Shown here: piece by piece, positions 1 through 7,157 of the stretch
How positions within the stretch are numbered: position 1 is the stretch's first letter
Layout of the letters: every line of letters starts with the position of its first letter
Assembly (NCBI GenBank): GCA_024275295.1
Contig: JAJRZI010000087.1
Span: forward strand, 1 to 36,494
Direction: 5' to 3'
Source of the DNA: Gammaproteobacteria bacterium
GTDB taxonomy: Bacteria; Pseudomonadota; Gammaproteobacteria; Chromatiales; Chromatiaceae
DNA: 36,494 nucleotides
Position numbers and translations under genes: made by a program
The notes under the pieces: generated by a model
What the model was told of the DNA's origin: nothing
Databases searched by the model: none
The model's input: only the letters and a program-made list of their open reading frames with translations

Positions 1-165
1 AACTTGACGCTGCCTACCGAGTCAGAGTAACAATACACAAAACCCGCGTCGCTAGCGCTCCGATAGGTGGCAGCTTTGCTGAGTTTGGGTGGCAGCTTTC
101 AATGAGAATCGGTGGCAGGAATCAAGAGAATACGCAGCCTGGTCAAAATTGGACGCTGATTGACA
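1..165. mobile_element. Probable end of an IS21-family insertion sequence
   Basis: Read on the minus strand, the block begins TGTCAATCAGCGTCC at 165 and continues into three subterminal copies of a GGTGGCAG motif spaced 22-23 bp apart. A TGTCAAT-like terminus followed by several short repeats is typical of IS21-family ends, where the transposase binds multiple sites. No istA/istB reading frame is visible, so the body of the element would lie to the left of the window. The integrase remnant starts just inside the right flank, which suggests the insertion truncated it. The family assignment rests on end architecture recalled from the family, not on a database match. Confidence 0.5.
66..118 (+). 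repeat. Three direct repeats of GGTGGCAG(CTTT), 22-23 bp period
   Basis: GGTGGCAGCTTT occurs at 66-77 and 88-99, and the shorter GGTGGCAG at 111-118. Spacing of two helical turns puts the copies on one face of the DNA, as expected for transposase-binding sites near a transposon end. Confidence 0.8.
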
Positions 166-203
166 TTTTATGGGATTGTAACCCTGTTAGGTGTCTACAA
201 TAC

Positions 204-446
204 TTGGGGCTTGCCAATTTCCGGTGGCACGATCTACTGCACACCTGGACAAGCTGGCCTGTTCAGGCAGGAACGAGTCTTCAGGAGTTAATGGAGCTGG
301 GAGGCTGGAGTAGCTACACGATGGTTCTGCGCTACGCCCATCTTGCAGATTCACACCTGCATGATGCCGCAAGCCGGATCGGAGGTACGATTCAGCTACG
401 TTCCAATGTTGTACCGATTCACGGAAGGATGAAAAAAAGACTGTAA
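204..446 (+). pseudogene. Tyrosine recombinase (integrase) C-terminal remnant
   Basis: The reading frame encodes the catalytic C terminus of a phage-type integrase: FRWHDLLHTWTSW, then GTSLQELMELGGWSSY, then VLRYAHLA with the nucleophilic Tyr. Family members have HDLRHTWAS here. In this copy the essential Arg of the HxxR box is Leu, so the enzyme should be inactive even if it were full length. The N-terminal and core domains are missing; upstream codons in the same frame are IS-like DNA. The remnant ends 14 bp from the 3' end of tRNA-Leu, the usual location of an integrase next to its tRNA attachment site. It probably marks the scar of an integrated island extending leftward. Confidence 0.75.
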
Positions 447-460
447 GTAGTTGTTTTATA

Positions 461-547
461 TGGTGCCCGGGGCCGGAATCGAACCGGCACGGTCGTTAAA
501 CCTGCGGATTTTAAGTCCGCTGCGTCTACCAATTTCGCCACCCGGGC
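461..547 (-). tRNA. tRNA-Leu (anticodon UAA)
   Basis: The minus strand folds as a class II tRNA: acceptor stem GCCCGGG/CCCGGGC, anticodon stem GCGGA/TCCGC around loop CTTAAAA (anticodon TAA), a long variable arm, the T-loop GTTCGATTC and an encoded CCA at 463-461. The long variable arm and UAA anticodon identify leucine. The 3' end faces the integrase remnant, so it may have served as an attachment site. Confidence 0.96.
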
Positions 548-556
548 AATCCGGGC

Positions 557-585
557 ATTATATCGACAAATATAATCTGGCGAAA
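557..585 (-). promoter_or_regulatory. Promoter of tRNA-Leu
   Basis: On the minus strand a perfect -10 TATAAT (562-557) is followed by the GC-rich discriminator GCCCGG, as in stringently controlled stable-RNA promoters. The -35 (TTTCGC, 17-bp spacing) is weak. Transcription would start near the tRNA 5' end. Confidence 0.55.
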
Positions 586-612
586 CAGACAATGGGATGA
601 TATTAAACCAGC

Positions 613-2070
613 TTAGAAAACCCCTGCATTTACCCAGATATGCACCAATATGCTGGCAACGTAACCCAATGCAATCGCCGGGGTCCATTTTAGATGTCCA
701 AAGAAGGTATATTGCCCCCGTGCCTGCCCCATTAAAGCCACACCGGCGGCAGAACCCACAGAGAGCATGCTGCCCCCCACACCTGCTGTCAGTGTCACCA
801 GCAACCACTGCCCCTGAGACATGTCAGGATTCATGCTCAGCACGGCAAACATCACCGGAATGTTGTCTACGACAGCAGAGAGCACACCCACCATTACATT
901 GGCAGGTGTTGCTGCCCAGGTATCACTGAGTTCAAGGGCCGTCCCCCAATCTGTGTACATAACCTGCGACGTAATCGTCAAATACCCAATCTGCCCCAAT
1001 GCGCCAACACAGAGTATGATGCCGTAAAAAAAGAGCAGTGTATCCCACTCGGCACGGGCAATCTTGCTGAAGATATCAAAAGGGACAAAGTCGCCCACCA
1101 CACCCTGATCCTTATCAAGATCCTTCATATCCAGTTTTGGGGAATGGGTTTTTTTCAGGTAATAACCAAAGAACTGCAGGTAAGCCAGTCCGGTCATCAT
1201 GCCCATCATGGGTGGTATATGTAGAAAGTTATGGAAACAGACGGCGGTAATAATAGTTACAAAAAATAGGCACATGATCACAACAGCACCACGTTTCATC
1301 ATCACGGTTTCATCACTGGCTTTGGGTTGCGCCTGCGGGACAGCAAAATGCATTATTGCAGCTGGCACCGTAAAATTAACAGCGGATGGGAGGAAGAGGA
1401 GAAAAAAGCCCCAGAAATCAACTATGCCCTTCTGCCAGACCATTAAAGTCGTGATATCACCAAAGGGGCTGAAGGCACCACCTGCATTGGCTGCAACCAC
1501 AATATTGATGCAGCTTAACCCAACAAATTTTTTATTGTCGGCCCCCACAGCGAGAATAACAGCACACATCAACAGCGCTGTGGTTAGGTTGTCTGCAATG
1601 GGGGAGAGAAAAAAGGCGATCCAGCCCGTAATCCAAAAAAGCTGGCGATAGCTAAAGCCTTTACGCACCAGCCACGAACGTAACGCATCAAAAACAGCAC
1701 GCTCATCCATAGCATTGATATAGGTCATCGCTACCAGCAGGAAGAGAAATAACTCAGCATATTCCAGTATATTATGCCTAACAGCCACCCCCACAGTATG
1801 GGAATCTCCATGCTGAATGTATACCGCAGCAACGATACCCCACATAATGCCTGCAGCAAGTATGACAGGCTTGGATTTACGCAGATGAGTAAACTCTTCT
1901 GCCATGACCAGGGCATAGGCTATGACGAAGAGAAGGAGTGCAATATACCCAACAGCATGATTTGTCAGATCAATAAAACCACCCTGCGCAGAAGCCCACA
2001 CGTTTTCAGGTAAAAACAACCCAAACAAGAGTGCATAAGCAGACAATGTTACACAGTGCTTTTGTATCAT
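613..2070 (-). CDS. nhaD: NhaD-type Na+/H+ antiporter (copy 1)
   Basis: This is an inner-membrane antiporter of the NhaD branch of the ion-transporter superfamily, expected to expel Na+ (or Li+) in exchange for protons. The 485-aa product has a signal-like first helix and about a dozen further hydrophobic segments. It has the family blocks AEEFTHLRKSKPVILAAG, SPIADNLTTALLMCAV, ANAGGAFSPFGDITTLMVW and SAVVDNIPVMFAVL, with Asp residues in the membrane repeats. It starts at ATG 2070 behind a weak GAGG. It follows nadA by 107 bp on the same strand, and that spacer can pair GGGTGC with GCATCC. A second 485-aa paralog lies at 27009-28466. The family is clear; cation preference is not readable from sequence. 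Confidence 0.95.
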   Translation of the reverse strand: MIQKHCVTLSAYALLFGLFLPENVWASAQGGFIDLTNHAVGYIALLLFVIAYALVMAEEFTHLRKSKPVILAAGIMWGIVAAVYIQHGDSHTVGVAVRHNILEYAELFLFLLVAMTYINAMDERAVFDALRSWLVRKGFSYRQLFWITGWIAFFLSPIADNLTTALLMCAVILAVGADNKKFVGLSCINIVVAANAGGAFSPFGDITTLMVWQKGIVDFWGFFLLFLPSAVNFTVPAAIMHFAVPQAQPKASDETVMMKRGAVVIMCLFFVTIITAVCFHNFLHIPPMMGMMTGLAYLQFFGYYLKKTHSPKLDMKDLDKDQGVVGDFVPFDIFSKIARAEWDTLLFFYGIILCVGALGQIGYLTITSQVMYTDWGTALELSDTWAATPANVMVGVLSAVVDNIPVMFAVLSMNPDMSQGQWLLVTLTAGVGGSMLSVGSAAGVALMGQARGQYTFFGHLKWTPAIALGYVASILVHIWVNAGVF

Positions 2071-2177
2071 AAAGGAGCCTCAAGATACCTATAATCAGAG
2101 ATCTGCTTCTTAACCCGGATGCTTCATGAATTCGTGTGATCATCAGGCAATGGCACCCTTCCTCACTGGTCATACTC

Positions 2178-3233
2178 TTATTGTTTTGAGGCAAAGTCCA
2201 GCATGCGCTGAATAGGGATCACTGCACGCTTACGGATAGCCTCATCAATGTGGATCTCATGGTTGCCTGTCTTTAAAACCGTTTCCAGATTTTGCAATGC
2301 GTTCATGGCCATCCAGGGGCAGTGCCCACAGCTTTCACAGGTTGCACCATGACCCGCAGTTGGCGCTTCAATCAACACCTTATCTGGCGCTAACAGCGCC
2401 ATCTTGTGAAAAATACCATCGTCAGTGGCAACAATGAATTCATCATTATCCATACTGGTTACCGCATTGATAAGCGCTGTAGTAGAGCCAACAACATCAG
2501 CCTGTTCAATCACATCAGCTGGTGATTCAGGGTGAACCAGTACCGCTGCATCAGGATGTAGTTTGCGTATCCGCTCAAGCGCCACTGATTTGAACTCTTC
2601 ATGCACCACGCATGAGCCATCCCACATCAGCATATCCGCCCCTGTAACACTCTGGATATAACGACCAAGGTGCCGATCAGGCGCCCACAGGATTTTCTCT
2701 CCCTGCTCTTTCAGATATTTGATAATAGGCAGGGCGATGCTTGAGGTGACCATCCAGTCTGCATGCGCCTTTACTGCAGCACTGGTATTGGCATAGACCA
2801 CGACAGTATGATCAGGGTGAGCCTCACAAAAGGCGCCAAATTGATCTGGGGGACAGCCTTCATCAAGAGAGCAGGTCGCATTAAGATCCGGCATCAGAAT
2901 ACGCTTTTCAGGACTGAGAATCTTGGCCGTCTCTCCCATAAAACGGACACCAGCAACAACCAGAGTAGGCGCATCGTGTACATGGCCAAAGCGGGCCATC
3001 TCCAGTGAATCCGATACACAACCGCCGGTCTCCTCCGCCAGATCCTGAAGATCACCATCCGTATAATAGTGGGCGACAAGGACAGCATTCTTCTCTACCA
3101 ATAGCTGTTTGATACGCTCTTTAAGCGCCTCTTTCTCACCCTCTTCCAGCAAAGGCCATTCTGGATGCTTTGGCACCTCAAAGGTACGCTGCTGTTTTGT
3201 TGCATCTTGAGCAATTTTACTGCTTGTAGCCAT
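2178..3233 (-). CDS. nadA: Quinolinate synthase
   Basis: NadA condenses iminoaspartate with dihydroxyacetone phosphate to quinolinate, the precursor of the NAD pyridine ring, using an oxygen-sensitive [4Fe-4S] cluster. The 351-aa product has normal length and all three cluster cysteines in their usual contexts: [23 protein letters not shown] and [31 protein letters not shown] and [15 protein letters not shown] are conserved substrate-site blocks. The gene lies 52 bp downstream of nrtR on the same strand and probably shares its NrtR-controlled promoter, so synthesis should respond to NAD status. Nothing is odd in the reading frame. Confidence 0.97.
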   Translation of the reverse strand: MATSSKIAQDATKQQRTFEVPKHPEWPLLEEGEKEALKERIKQLLVEKNAVLVAHYYTDGDLQDLAEETGGCVSDSLEMARFGHVHDAPTLVVAGVRFMGETAKILSPEKRILMPDLNATCSLDEGCPPDQFGAFCEAHPDHTVVVYANTSAAVKAHADWMVTSSIALPIIKYLKEQGEKILWAPDRHLGRYIQSVTGADMLMWDGSCVVHEEFKSVALERIRKLHPDAAVLVHPESPADVIEQADVVGSTTALINAVTSMDNDEFIVATDDGIFHKMALLAPDKVLIEAPTAGHGATCESCGHCPWMAMNALQNLETVLKTGNHEIHIDEAIRKRAVIPIQRMLDFASKQ

Positions 3234-3285
3234 AACGACTCTCTATTCTCAATTTAGGGCCATAAAAACAATGAGTTAAATAGCC

Positions 3286-3960
3286 TTATTTAATAATATC
3301 AACCCGCTCCGGGTTTTTTAGCTGGTACACCCTGGCCGGACGATGATTTCCAGTTCGGCGCAAACCACCCGCTTCTTCAATTCCCTTCAATGCCAGTATT
3401 TTTTTGCGAAAATTCCGTTTATCTAAATTTCCATTGATTAGAATCTCATACACCGTTTGCAATTCACTCAGGGTAAAAGTTTCTGGCATGAACTGAAAGG
3501 CAATAGTGGAGTAGTCTAGTTTTGCGGCAAGCCTGCGGTGCGCTAGCGTAATGATCTGCTGATGATCAAAAGCCAAGGGCGGTATTTGATCCAATGCGAA
3601 CCATTGCACATCAGCCGCATCACTTGCGGCCTTAAGTTGCAACCGATCTGAAGGCACCAATGCATAATAAGTCACACTGATGATACGCTCGCGGGGATCA
3701 CGGTTGGGGGAGCCAAAGGTGTAGAGCTGTTCAAGATAGACACCTCGAATGCCCGTCTCCTCCTCCAGCTCACGCTTGGCACAGGCCTCCAATTCTTCAT
3801 CAATGTCCAGAAAACCACCCGGCAGTGCCCACATGTTTTGATAGGGCTCGCCGGCGCGTTGCACCAACAGCAGTTTGAGCTGCTGGTCACGTATCGTAAA
3901 CACAGCGACATCCGTCGTTACAGCTGGATGTGGATATTGATAACAGTGCTGATGAGCCAA
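3286..3960 (-). CDS. nrtR: NrtR-type Nudix transcriptional regulator of NAD metabolism
   Basis: The product has an N-terminal Nudix domain fused to a C-terminal winged helix, the NrtR architecture; such proteins repress NAD-biosynthesis genes and are released by ADP-ribose-type ligands. The Nudix box is intact (GGFLDIDEELEAC followed by RELEEETGI), so residual hydrolase activity is possible; many NrtRs have lost it. The C-terminal half (TLSELQTVYEILINGNLDKRNFRKKI) is the DNA-binding domain. The frame is open up to TTG 4008, but that codon overlaps a -35/-10 promoter. TTG 3960, preceded by GAGG at a proper distance, is preferred. It sits directly upstream of nadA, its likely target. Confidence 0.88.
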   Translation of the reverse strand: MAHQHCYQYPHPAVTTDVAVFTIRDQQLKLLLVQRAGEPYQNMWALPGGFLDIDEELEACAKRELEEETGIRGVYLEQLYTFGSPNRDPRERIISVTYYALVPSDRLQLKAASDAADVQWFALDQIPPLAFDHQQIITLAHRRLAAKLDYSTIAFQFMPETFTLSELQTVYEILINGNLDKRNFRKKILALKGIEEAGGLRRTGNHRPARVYQLKNPERVDIIK

Positions 3961-3995
3961 AACTGCCGAGACCTCACTTTTTTCAGATAACTCAG

Positions 3996-4024
3996 ACCAT
4001 AGTGTCAAAAATACACAATGTCAA
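3996..4024 (-). promoter_or_regulatory. nrtR-nadA promoter with NrtR-like operator in the spacer
   Basis: On the minus strand TTGACA (4024-4019) and TATGGT (4001-3996) are separated by exactly 17 bp. The palindrome GTGT-N7-ACAC (4002-4016) fills most of that spacer. A repressor bound there would block RNA polymerase, which suits NrtR autoregulation. The promoter is seen directly; assigning the palindrome to NrtR is inference from position. Confidence 0.6.
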
Positions 4025-4029
4025 TAAAC

Positions 4030-4047
4030 TTACAATTTATAATGTAA
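4030..4047. promoter_or_regulatory. Inverted repeat TTACA-N8-TGTAA over a TATAAT box
   Basis: The 18-bp inverted repeat covers a plus-strand TATAAT (4038-4043), a plausible -10 for the HDOD operon starting at 4121. No good -35 is seen. It lies beside the nrtR promoter, so the divergent transcripts may share control. Confidence 0.35.
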
Positions 4048-4120
4048 AGAAAAAGAGAACTCAGCCGAAACCTCATCTGCTCAGCAAATATTAGACAACC
4101 TTAAGCAAGCGATAGCATCC

Positions 4121-4984
4121 ATGGCTACTCAAACAACATTTCAACGTGAAATACTACAGTTAAAGCACATCCCTCCCATATCTGTTACCGCCACTCAACT
4201 ACTCAAGGCCACCAGTGACCCAGAAATTGAAGTGGATGCCATTGCCAATATTATTGATCAGGATCCTCCCCTTTCCGCTCGAATACTCGGCATGGCCAAC
4301 GCCGCATATTTTATGAGCACACAGCCTGTCTACACCACAAAAGAAGCCATTATACGGGTACTGGGACTCAATCTTGTTAAAGGCCTGGCACTCAGCCTGG
4401 CTATGACAGGCGGCATTGATACCAAGAAATGTCGCAACTTTGACTTGGTCAACTATTGGAGCCAGGCTCTGGGGTGCGCCGCACTGTCACGTTTGATTGC
4501 CTTAAAGATTGCACCTGACCATCAACCCGATCTTGATGGCCTTTACCTCTGTGGGCTGCTGCACAATCTTGGCATGCTTATTCTTGCTTATCTATTCCCT
4601 CACCCACTTTCTGCAGTATTGGCAGAGATAAAAAACACCCCCCATACAGATATCCTTGCGCTTGAAGAAAAGCATATCGGAATCAACCAAATAGAGGCTG
4701 GGGAGCAACTTGCTATCCGTTGGCATCTTCCAGATATGGTTGTTCATACCATTGCAGGATTACACCACAACACCCCATCTATCTCCTATCCCACAGAAGC
4801 CATACTTATTAGTCATTCAGCCACTTGGGTAAACCAATATCTAACAGAAGGCAAGGGTGGTATAAAAAATGATGCTATGCTATGCCAGCTAAAGGGCATT
4901 AATGAATCAGTACTGGCAGAGATAGAAGAGCAGTTCCACAACCAATGCAATGAACTGCAAGCAACAGCAAGAATGCTTAATTAA
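4121..4984 (+). CDS. HDOD-domain signalling protein
   Basis: This 287-aa soluble protein consists almost wholly of an HDOD domain, an HD-superfamily fold that usually lacks the catalytic His-Asp pair and acts as a scaffold in signalling. The recognisable part is IPPISVTATQLLKATSDPE, then ANIIDQDPPLSARILGMANAAYF, then AIIRVLGLNLVKGLAL. A LCGLLHNLGMLIL stretch keeps an HN in place of the HD pair. Downstream after an 18-bp gap is a diguanylate cyclase, then a 5'-nucleotidase, all tightly spaced. HDOD proteins are often found with c-di-GMP enzymes, so a regulatory role upstream of the cyclase is plausible. Substrate and partner are unknown. Confidence 0.9.
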   Translation: MATQTTFQREILQLKHIPPISVTATQLLKATSDPEIEVDAIANIIDQDPPLSARILGMANAAYFMSTQPVYTTKEAIIRVLGLNLVKGLALSLAMTGGIDTKKCRNFDLVNYWSQALGCAALSRLIALKIAPDHQPDLDGLYLCGLLHNLGMLILAYLFPHPLSAVLAEIKNTPHTDILALEEKHIGINQIEAGEQLAIRWHLPDMVVHTIAGLHHNTPSISYPTEAILISHSATWVNQYLTEGKGGIKNDAMLCQLKGINESVLAEIEEQFHNQCNELQATARMLN

Positions 4985-5002
4985 TCCATTAACATAACTG
5001 TT

Positions 5003-6220
5003 ATGCCTTCACATTTAAATACAGCAGATAATATAGAACTGCAGGATCGCATTATTAATCTGGTAGATGCCTTATCAGCCTTACGCGCCCTTACTGCAAC
5101 TCACATTCAAGGCATTACAGAAGAGACCCTACTTAAAAAAGCATTAAGCATATTAGTAAAACATATTGACCTGGAAGCCTGTTCAGTATTCGCGCATGAA
5201 GATAATCAACTCTATTGCATAGCTGGCACTCAATTCAATGAAGAGCTGATTTCCACCCATAGTCAGAAAACAATACGATCAGAACAACTGATCCGTAGCA
5301 TGCAGTTTACATGCGGCGAAGGATTAGCTGGCATAGCCTGTCAGACACAACAGCTTCAATATTGCCCGAACTGCAAAGCTGATATTCGCTTTAAACCTTT
5401 TACAGCTCCTGAAAAAGAAGCCAACATTCGATCCGTAATATCAGTACCCATCTGTTTTGATCATGATGTACTCAGCGTGCTCAACATCTCTCATCCAGCC
5501 CCAAACTATTTTGATATTTGGCACCAACACATGCTAATGCTGTTCTGCAATGTATTAGGACAGATGCAACATAACCAACGTTTATTACGCACACTCGACA
5601 GCAAAGTGCGCAGAAGAACAAGAAAGCTGGAGCAGGCATTAAAAGAATCCAATGAACTGAAAAAACGCTTTGAAACACTCTCTACAACCGATGAATTAAC
5701 CCAGCTTGGCAACCGGCGTTATTTTTTTTCAACTGCCGAAACAGTACTGGCACAGGCTATTCATTACAATCTGCCATTTAGTGTTCTATTGATAGATGTC
5801 GATCATTTTAAAAAAATCAATGACAAATGGGGGCATGCAATCGGTGATGAAGCACTGCGTCAAATAGCCACTATTTTACGGGAAGAGGTTGGTGCAGGTG
5901 ATTTAGTGGCACGATTAGGCGGTGAAGAGTTTGTATTTATACTGCCAGACACACCACCGCAAGGGGCTGACTTATTGGCTGCACGCGTTCAGAAAGACAC
6001 CCAATCCCTGGATCTTGGTGGGCAAATAGGCCAAATAAAGATCACCGTCAGTATCGGCATGACGGCTCGCAATGGTAGAGAGTGCAACAGCGATGGATAT
6101 GAGGCACTATTGGATCAACTGTATACTGAAGCTGATGAAGCAATGTATCAGTGTAAACGCAATGGCCGAAACCAGCGGCAGTTTTTTCATGCCATAGAAC
6201 AGCCAGGCATCAAAATATAG
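5003..6220 (+). CDS. GAF-GGDEF diguanylate cyclase
   Basis: The 405-aa cytoplasmic protein has a GAF sensor domain (about residues 20-190), a charged coiled-coil linker (about 195-225) and a GGDEF domain (about 230-395). The active-site motif is intact as RLGGEEF (GGEEF at about 306-310), with FSVLLIDVDHFKKIND for metal and GTP binding, so it should make c-di-GMP. The inhibitory I-site RxxD, expected five residues before GGEEF, reads GAGD; its Arg is missing, so product feedback is probably absent. The GAF domain has a CPNC pair and a CGEG loop that could bind a metal or sense redox; that is speculative. It lies between the HDOD and 5'-nucleotidase genes. Confidence 0.93.
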   Translation: MPSHLNTADNIELQDRIINLVDALSALRALTATHIQGITEETLLKKALSILVKHIDLEACSVFAHEDNQLYCIAGTQFNEELISTHSQKTIRSEQLIRSMQFTCGEGLAGIACQTQQLQYCPNCKADIRFKPFTAPEKEANIRSVISVPICFDHDVLSVLNISHPAPNYFDIWHQHMLMLFCNVLGQMQHNQRLLRTLDSKVRRRTRKLEQALKESNELKKRFETLSTTDELTQLGNRRYFFSTAETVLAQAIHYNLPFSVLLIDVDHFKKINDKWGHAIGDEALRQIATILREEVGAGDLVARLGGEEFVFILPDTPPQGADLLAARVQKDTQSLDLGGQIGQIKITVSIGMTARNGRECNSDGYEALLDQLYTEADEAMYQCKRNGRNQRQFFHAIEQPGIKI

Positions 6221-6237
6221 CTATTAACAGCAAATTT

Positions 6238-7146
6238 ATGACAAAAAACAGCGCACCATCAAAACTGGTCGTAGCCATATCATCCAGAGCACTCTTTAAT
6301 CTGGATGATTCCCACAGGATTTTTGAAACCCAAGGCATCGAGGCTTACTGCAAATTTCAGATTGCTCATGAGGATGATATTCTAAAGCCAGGGGTAGCTT
6401 TTCCACTGGTAGAAAAGCTGCTACGGCTAAATGAAAAGCTGGCTGATTTAGCCTCGGTAGAAGTCATACTGCTCTCCCGTAACAGTGCCGATACCGGACT
6501 CAGAATTTTTAACTCAATACAACACCATAACCTGGCGATAACACGAGCCGCCTTTACCGGTGGCTCCAGCACTTATAGCTATGCAAAAGCCATGGGGGCG
6601 CATCTCTTCCTCTCAGCCAACCCTACTGACGTTAACATGGCATTAAAATCCGGCCTTGCTGCTGCCACTATACTCCCATCAAATACAGAGTCCTCCAAAG
6701 CCTCATCTGGCCAACTTCGTATTGCCTTCGATGGTGATGCCGTGCTGTTTTCAGATGAGGCTGAACGGGTATTTAAAACAGAGGGGCTGGACGCATTTAC
6801 AGCTAGCGAAAAAGCTTCCGCGCATAAACCTTTATCCGGCGGGCCATTTAAAGAATTCCTCGAAGCTTTGCACAAGATACAATCATCAGCACCTGCAAAC
6901 AACTCGCCTATCCGAACTGCACTAATCACAGCCCGCGCCGCACCGGCTCATGAACGTGTCATAAGAACCCTACGCGCATGGAATATTCGCATTGATGAAG
7001 CTCTATTTTTAGGAGGCATGGATAAAGGTGAATTTCTTAATGCCTTTGGAGCAGACTTTTTCTTTGATGACCAACAGGGGCACTGCGAATCAGCGCGTCA
7101 ACATGTACCTACAGGGCATGTGCCTCACGGAGTAGCCAATGATTAA
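6238..7146 (+). CDS. 5'-nucleotidase, cytosolic type 1-like
   Basis: The 302-aa protein belongs to the 5'-nucleotidase family related to eukaryotic cytosolic 5'-nucleotidase I, HAD-like hydrolases that dephosphorylate nucleoside monophosphates. The signature runs LVVAISSRALFNLDDS near the N terminus, EVILLSRNSADTGLRIF, LRIAFDGDAVLFSDEAE (HAD DxD nucleophile region), LITARAAPAHERVIRTL and FFFDDQQGHCESA. It is the last gene of the HDOD-cyclase operon (17-bp gap). It ends 11 bp before the convergent fimX-like gene. A link to clearing GMP made from c-di-GMP is possible but only suggested by location. Confidence 0.88.
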   Translation: MTKNSAPSKLVVAISSRALFNLDDSHRIFETQGIEAYCKFQIAHEDDILKPGVAFPLVEKLLRLNEKLADLASVEVILLSRNSADTGLRIFNSIQHHNLAITRAAFTGGSSTYSYAKAMGAHLFLSANPTDVNMALKSGLAAATILPSNTESSKASSGQLRIAFDGDAVLFSDEAERVFKTEGLDAFTASEKASAHKPLSGGPFKEFLEALHKIQSSAPANNSPIRTALITARAAPAHERVIRTLRAWNIRIDEALFLGGMDKGEFLNAFGADFFFDDQQGHCESARQHVPTGHVPHGVAND

Positions 7147-7157
7147 TAACCAGGATT

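Noticed and set aside
102-203. N-terminal 34 codons of the integrase reading frame
   Set aside because: They are transposon-end DNA that happens to be open in frame; recognisable integrase sequence starts only around 204.
419-808. Minus-strand 129-codon frame across the tRNA
   Set aside because: It reads through the tRNA-Leu gene and antisense to nothing conserved; it resembles no protein and overlaps nhaD.
2071-2177. Known Na+ or Li+ riboswitch upstream of nhaD copy 1
   Set aside because: A GGGTGC/GCATCC pairing exists, but I could not match a consensus I am sure of.
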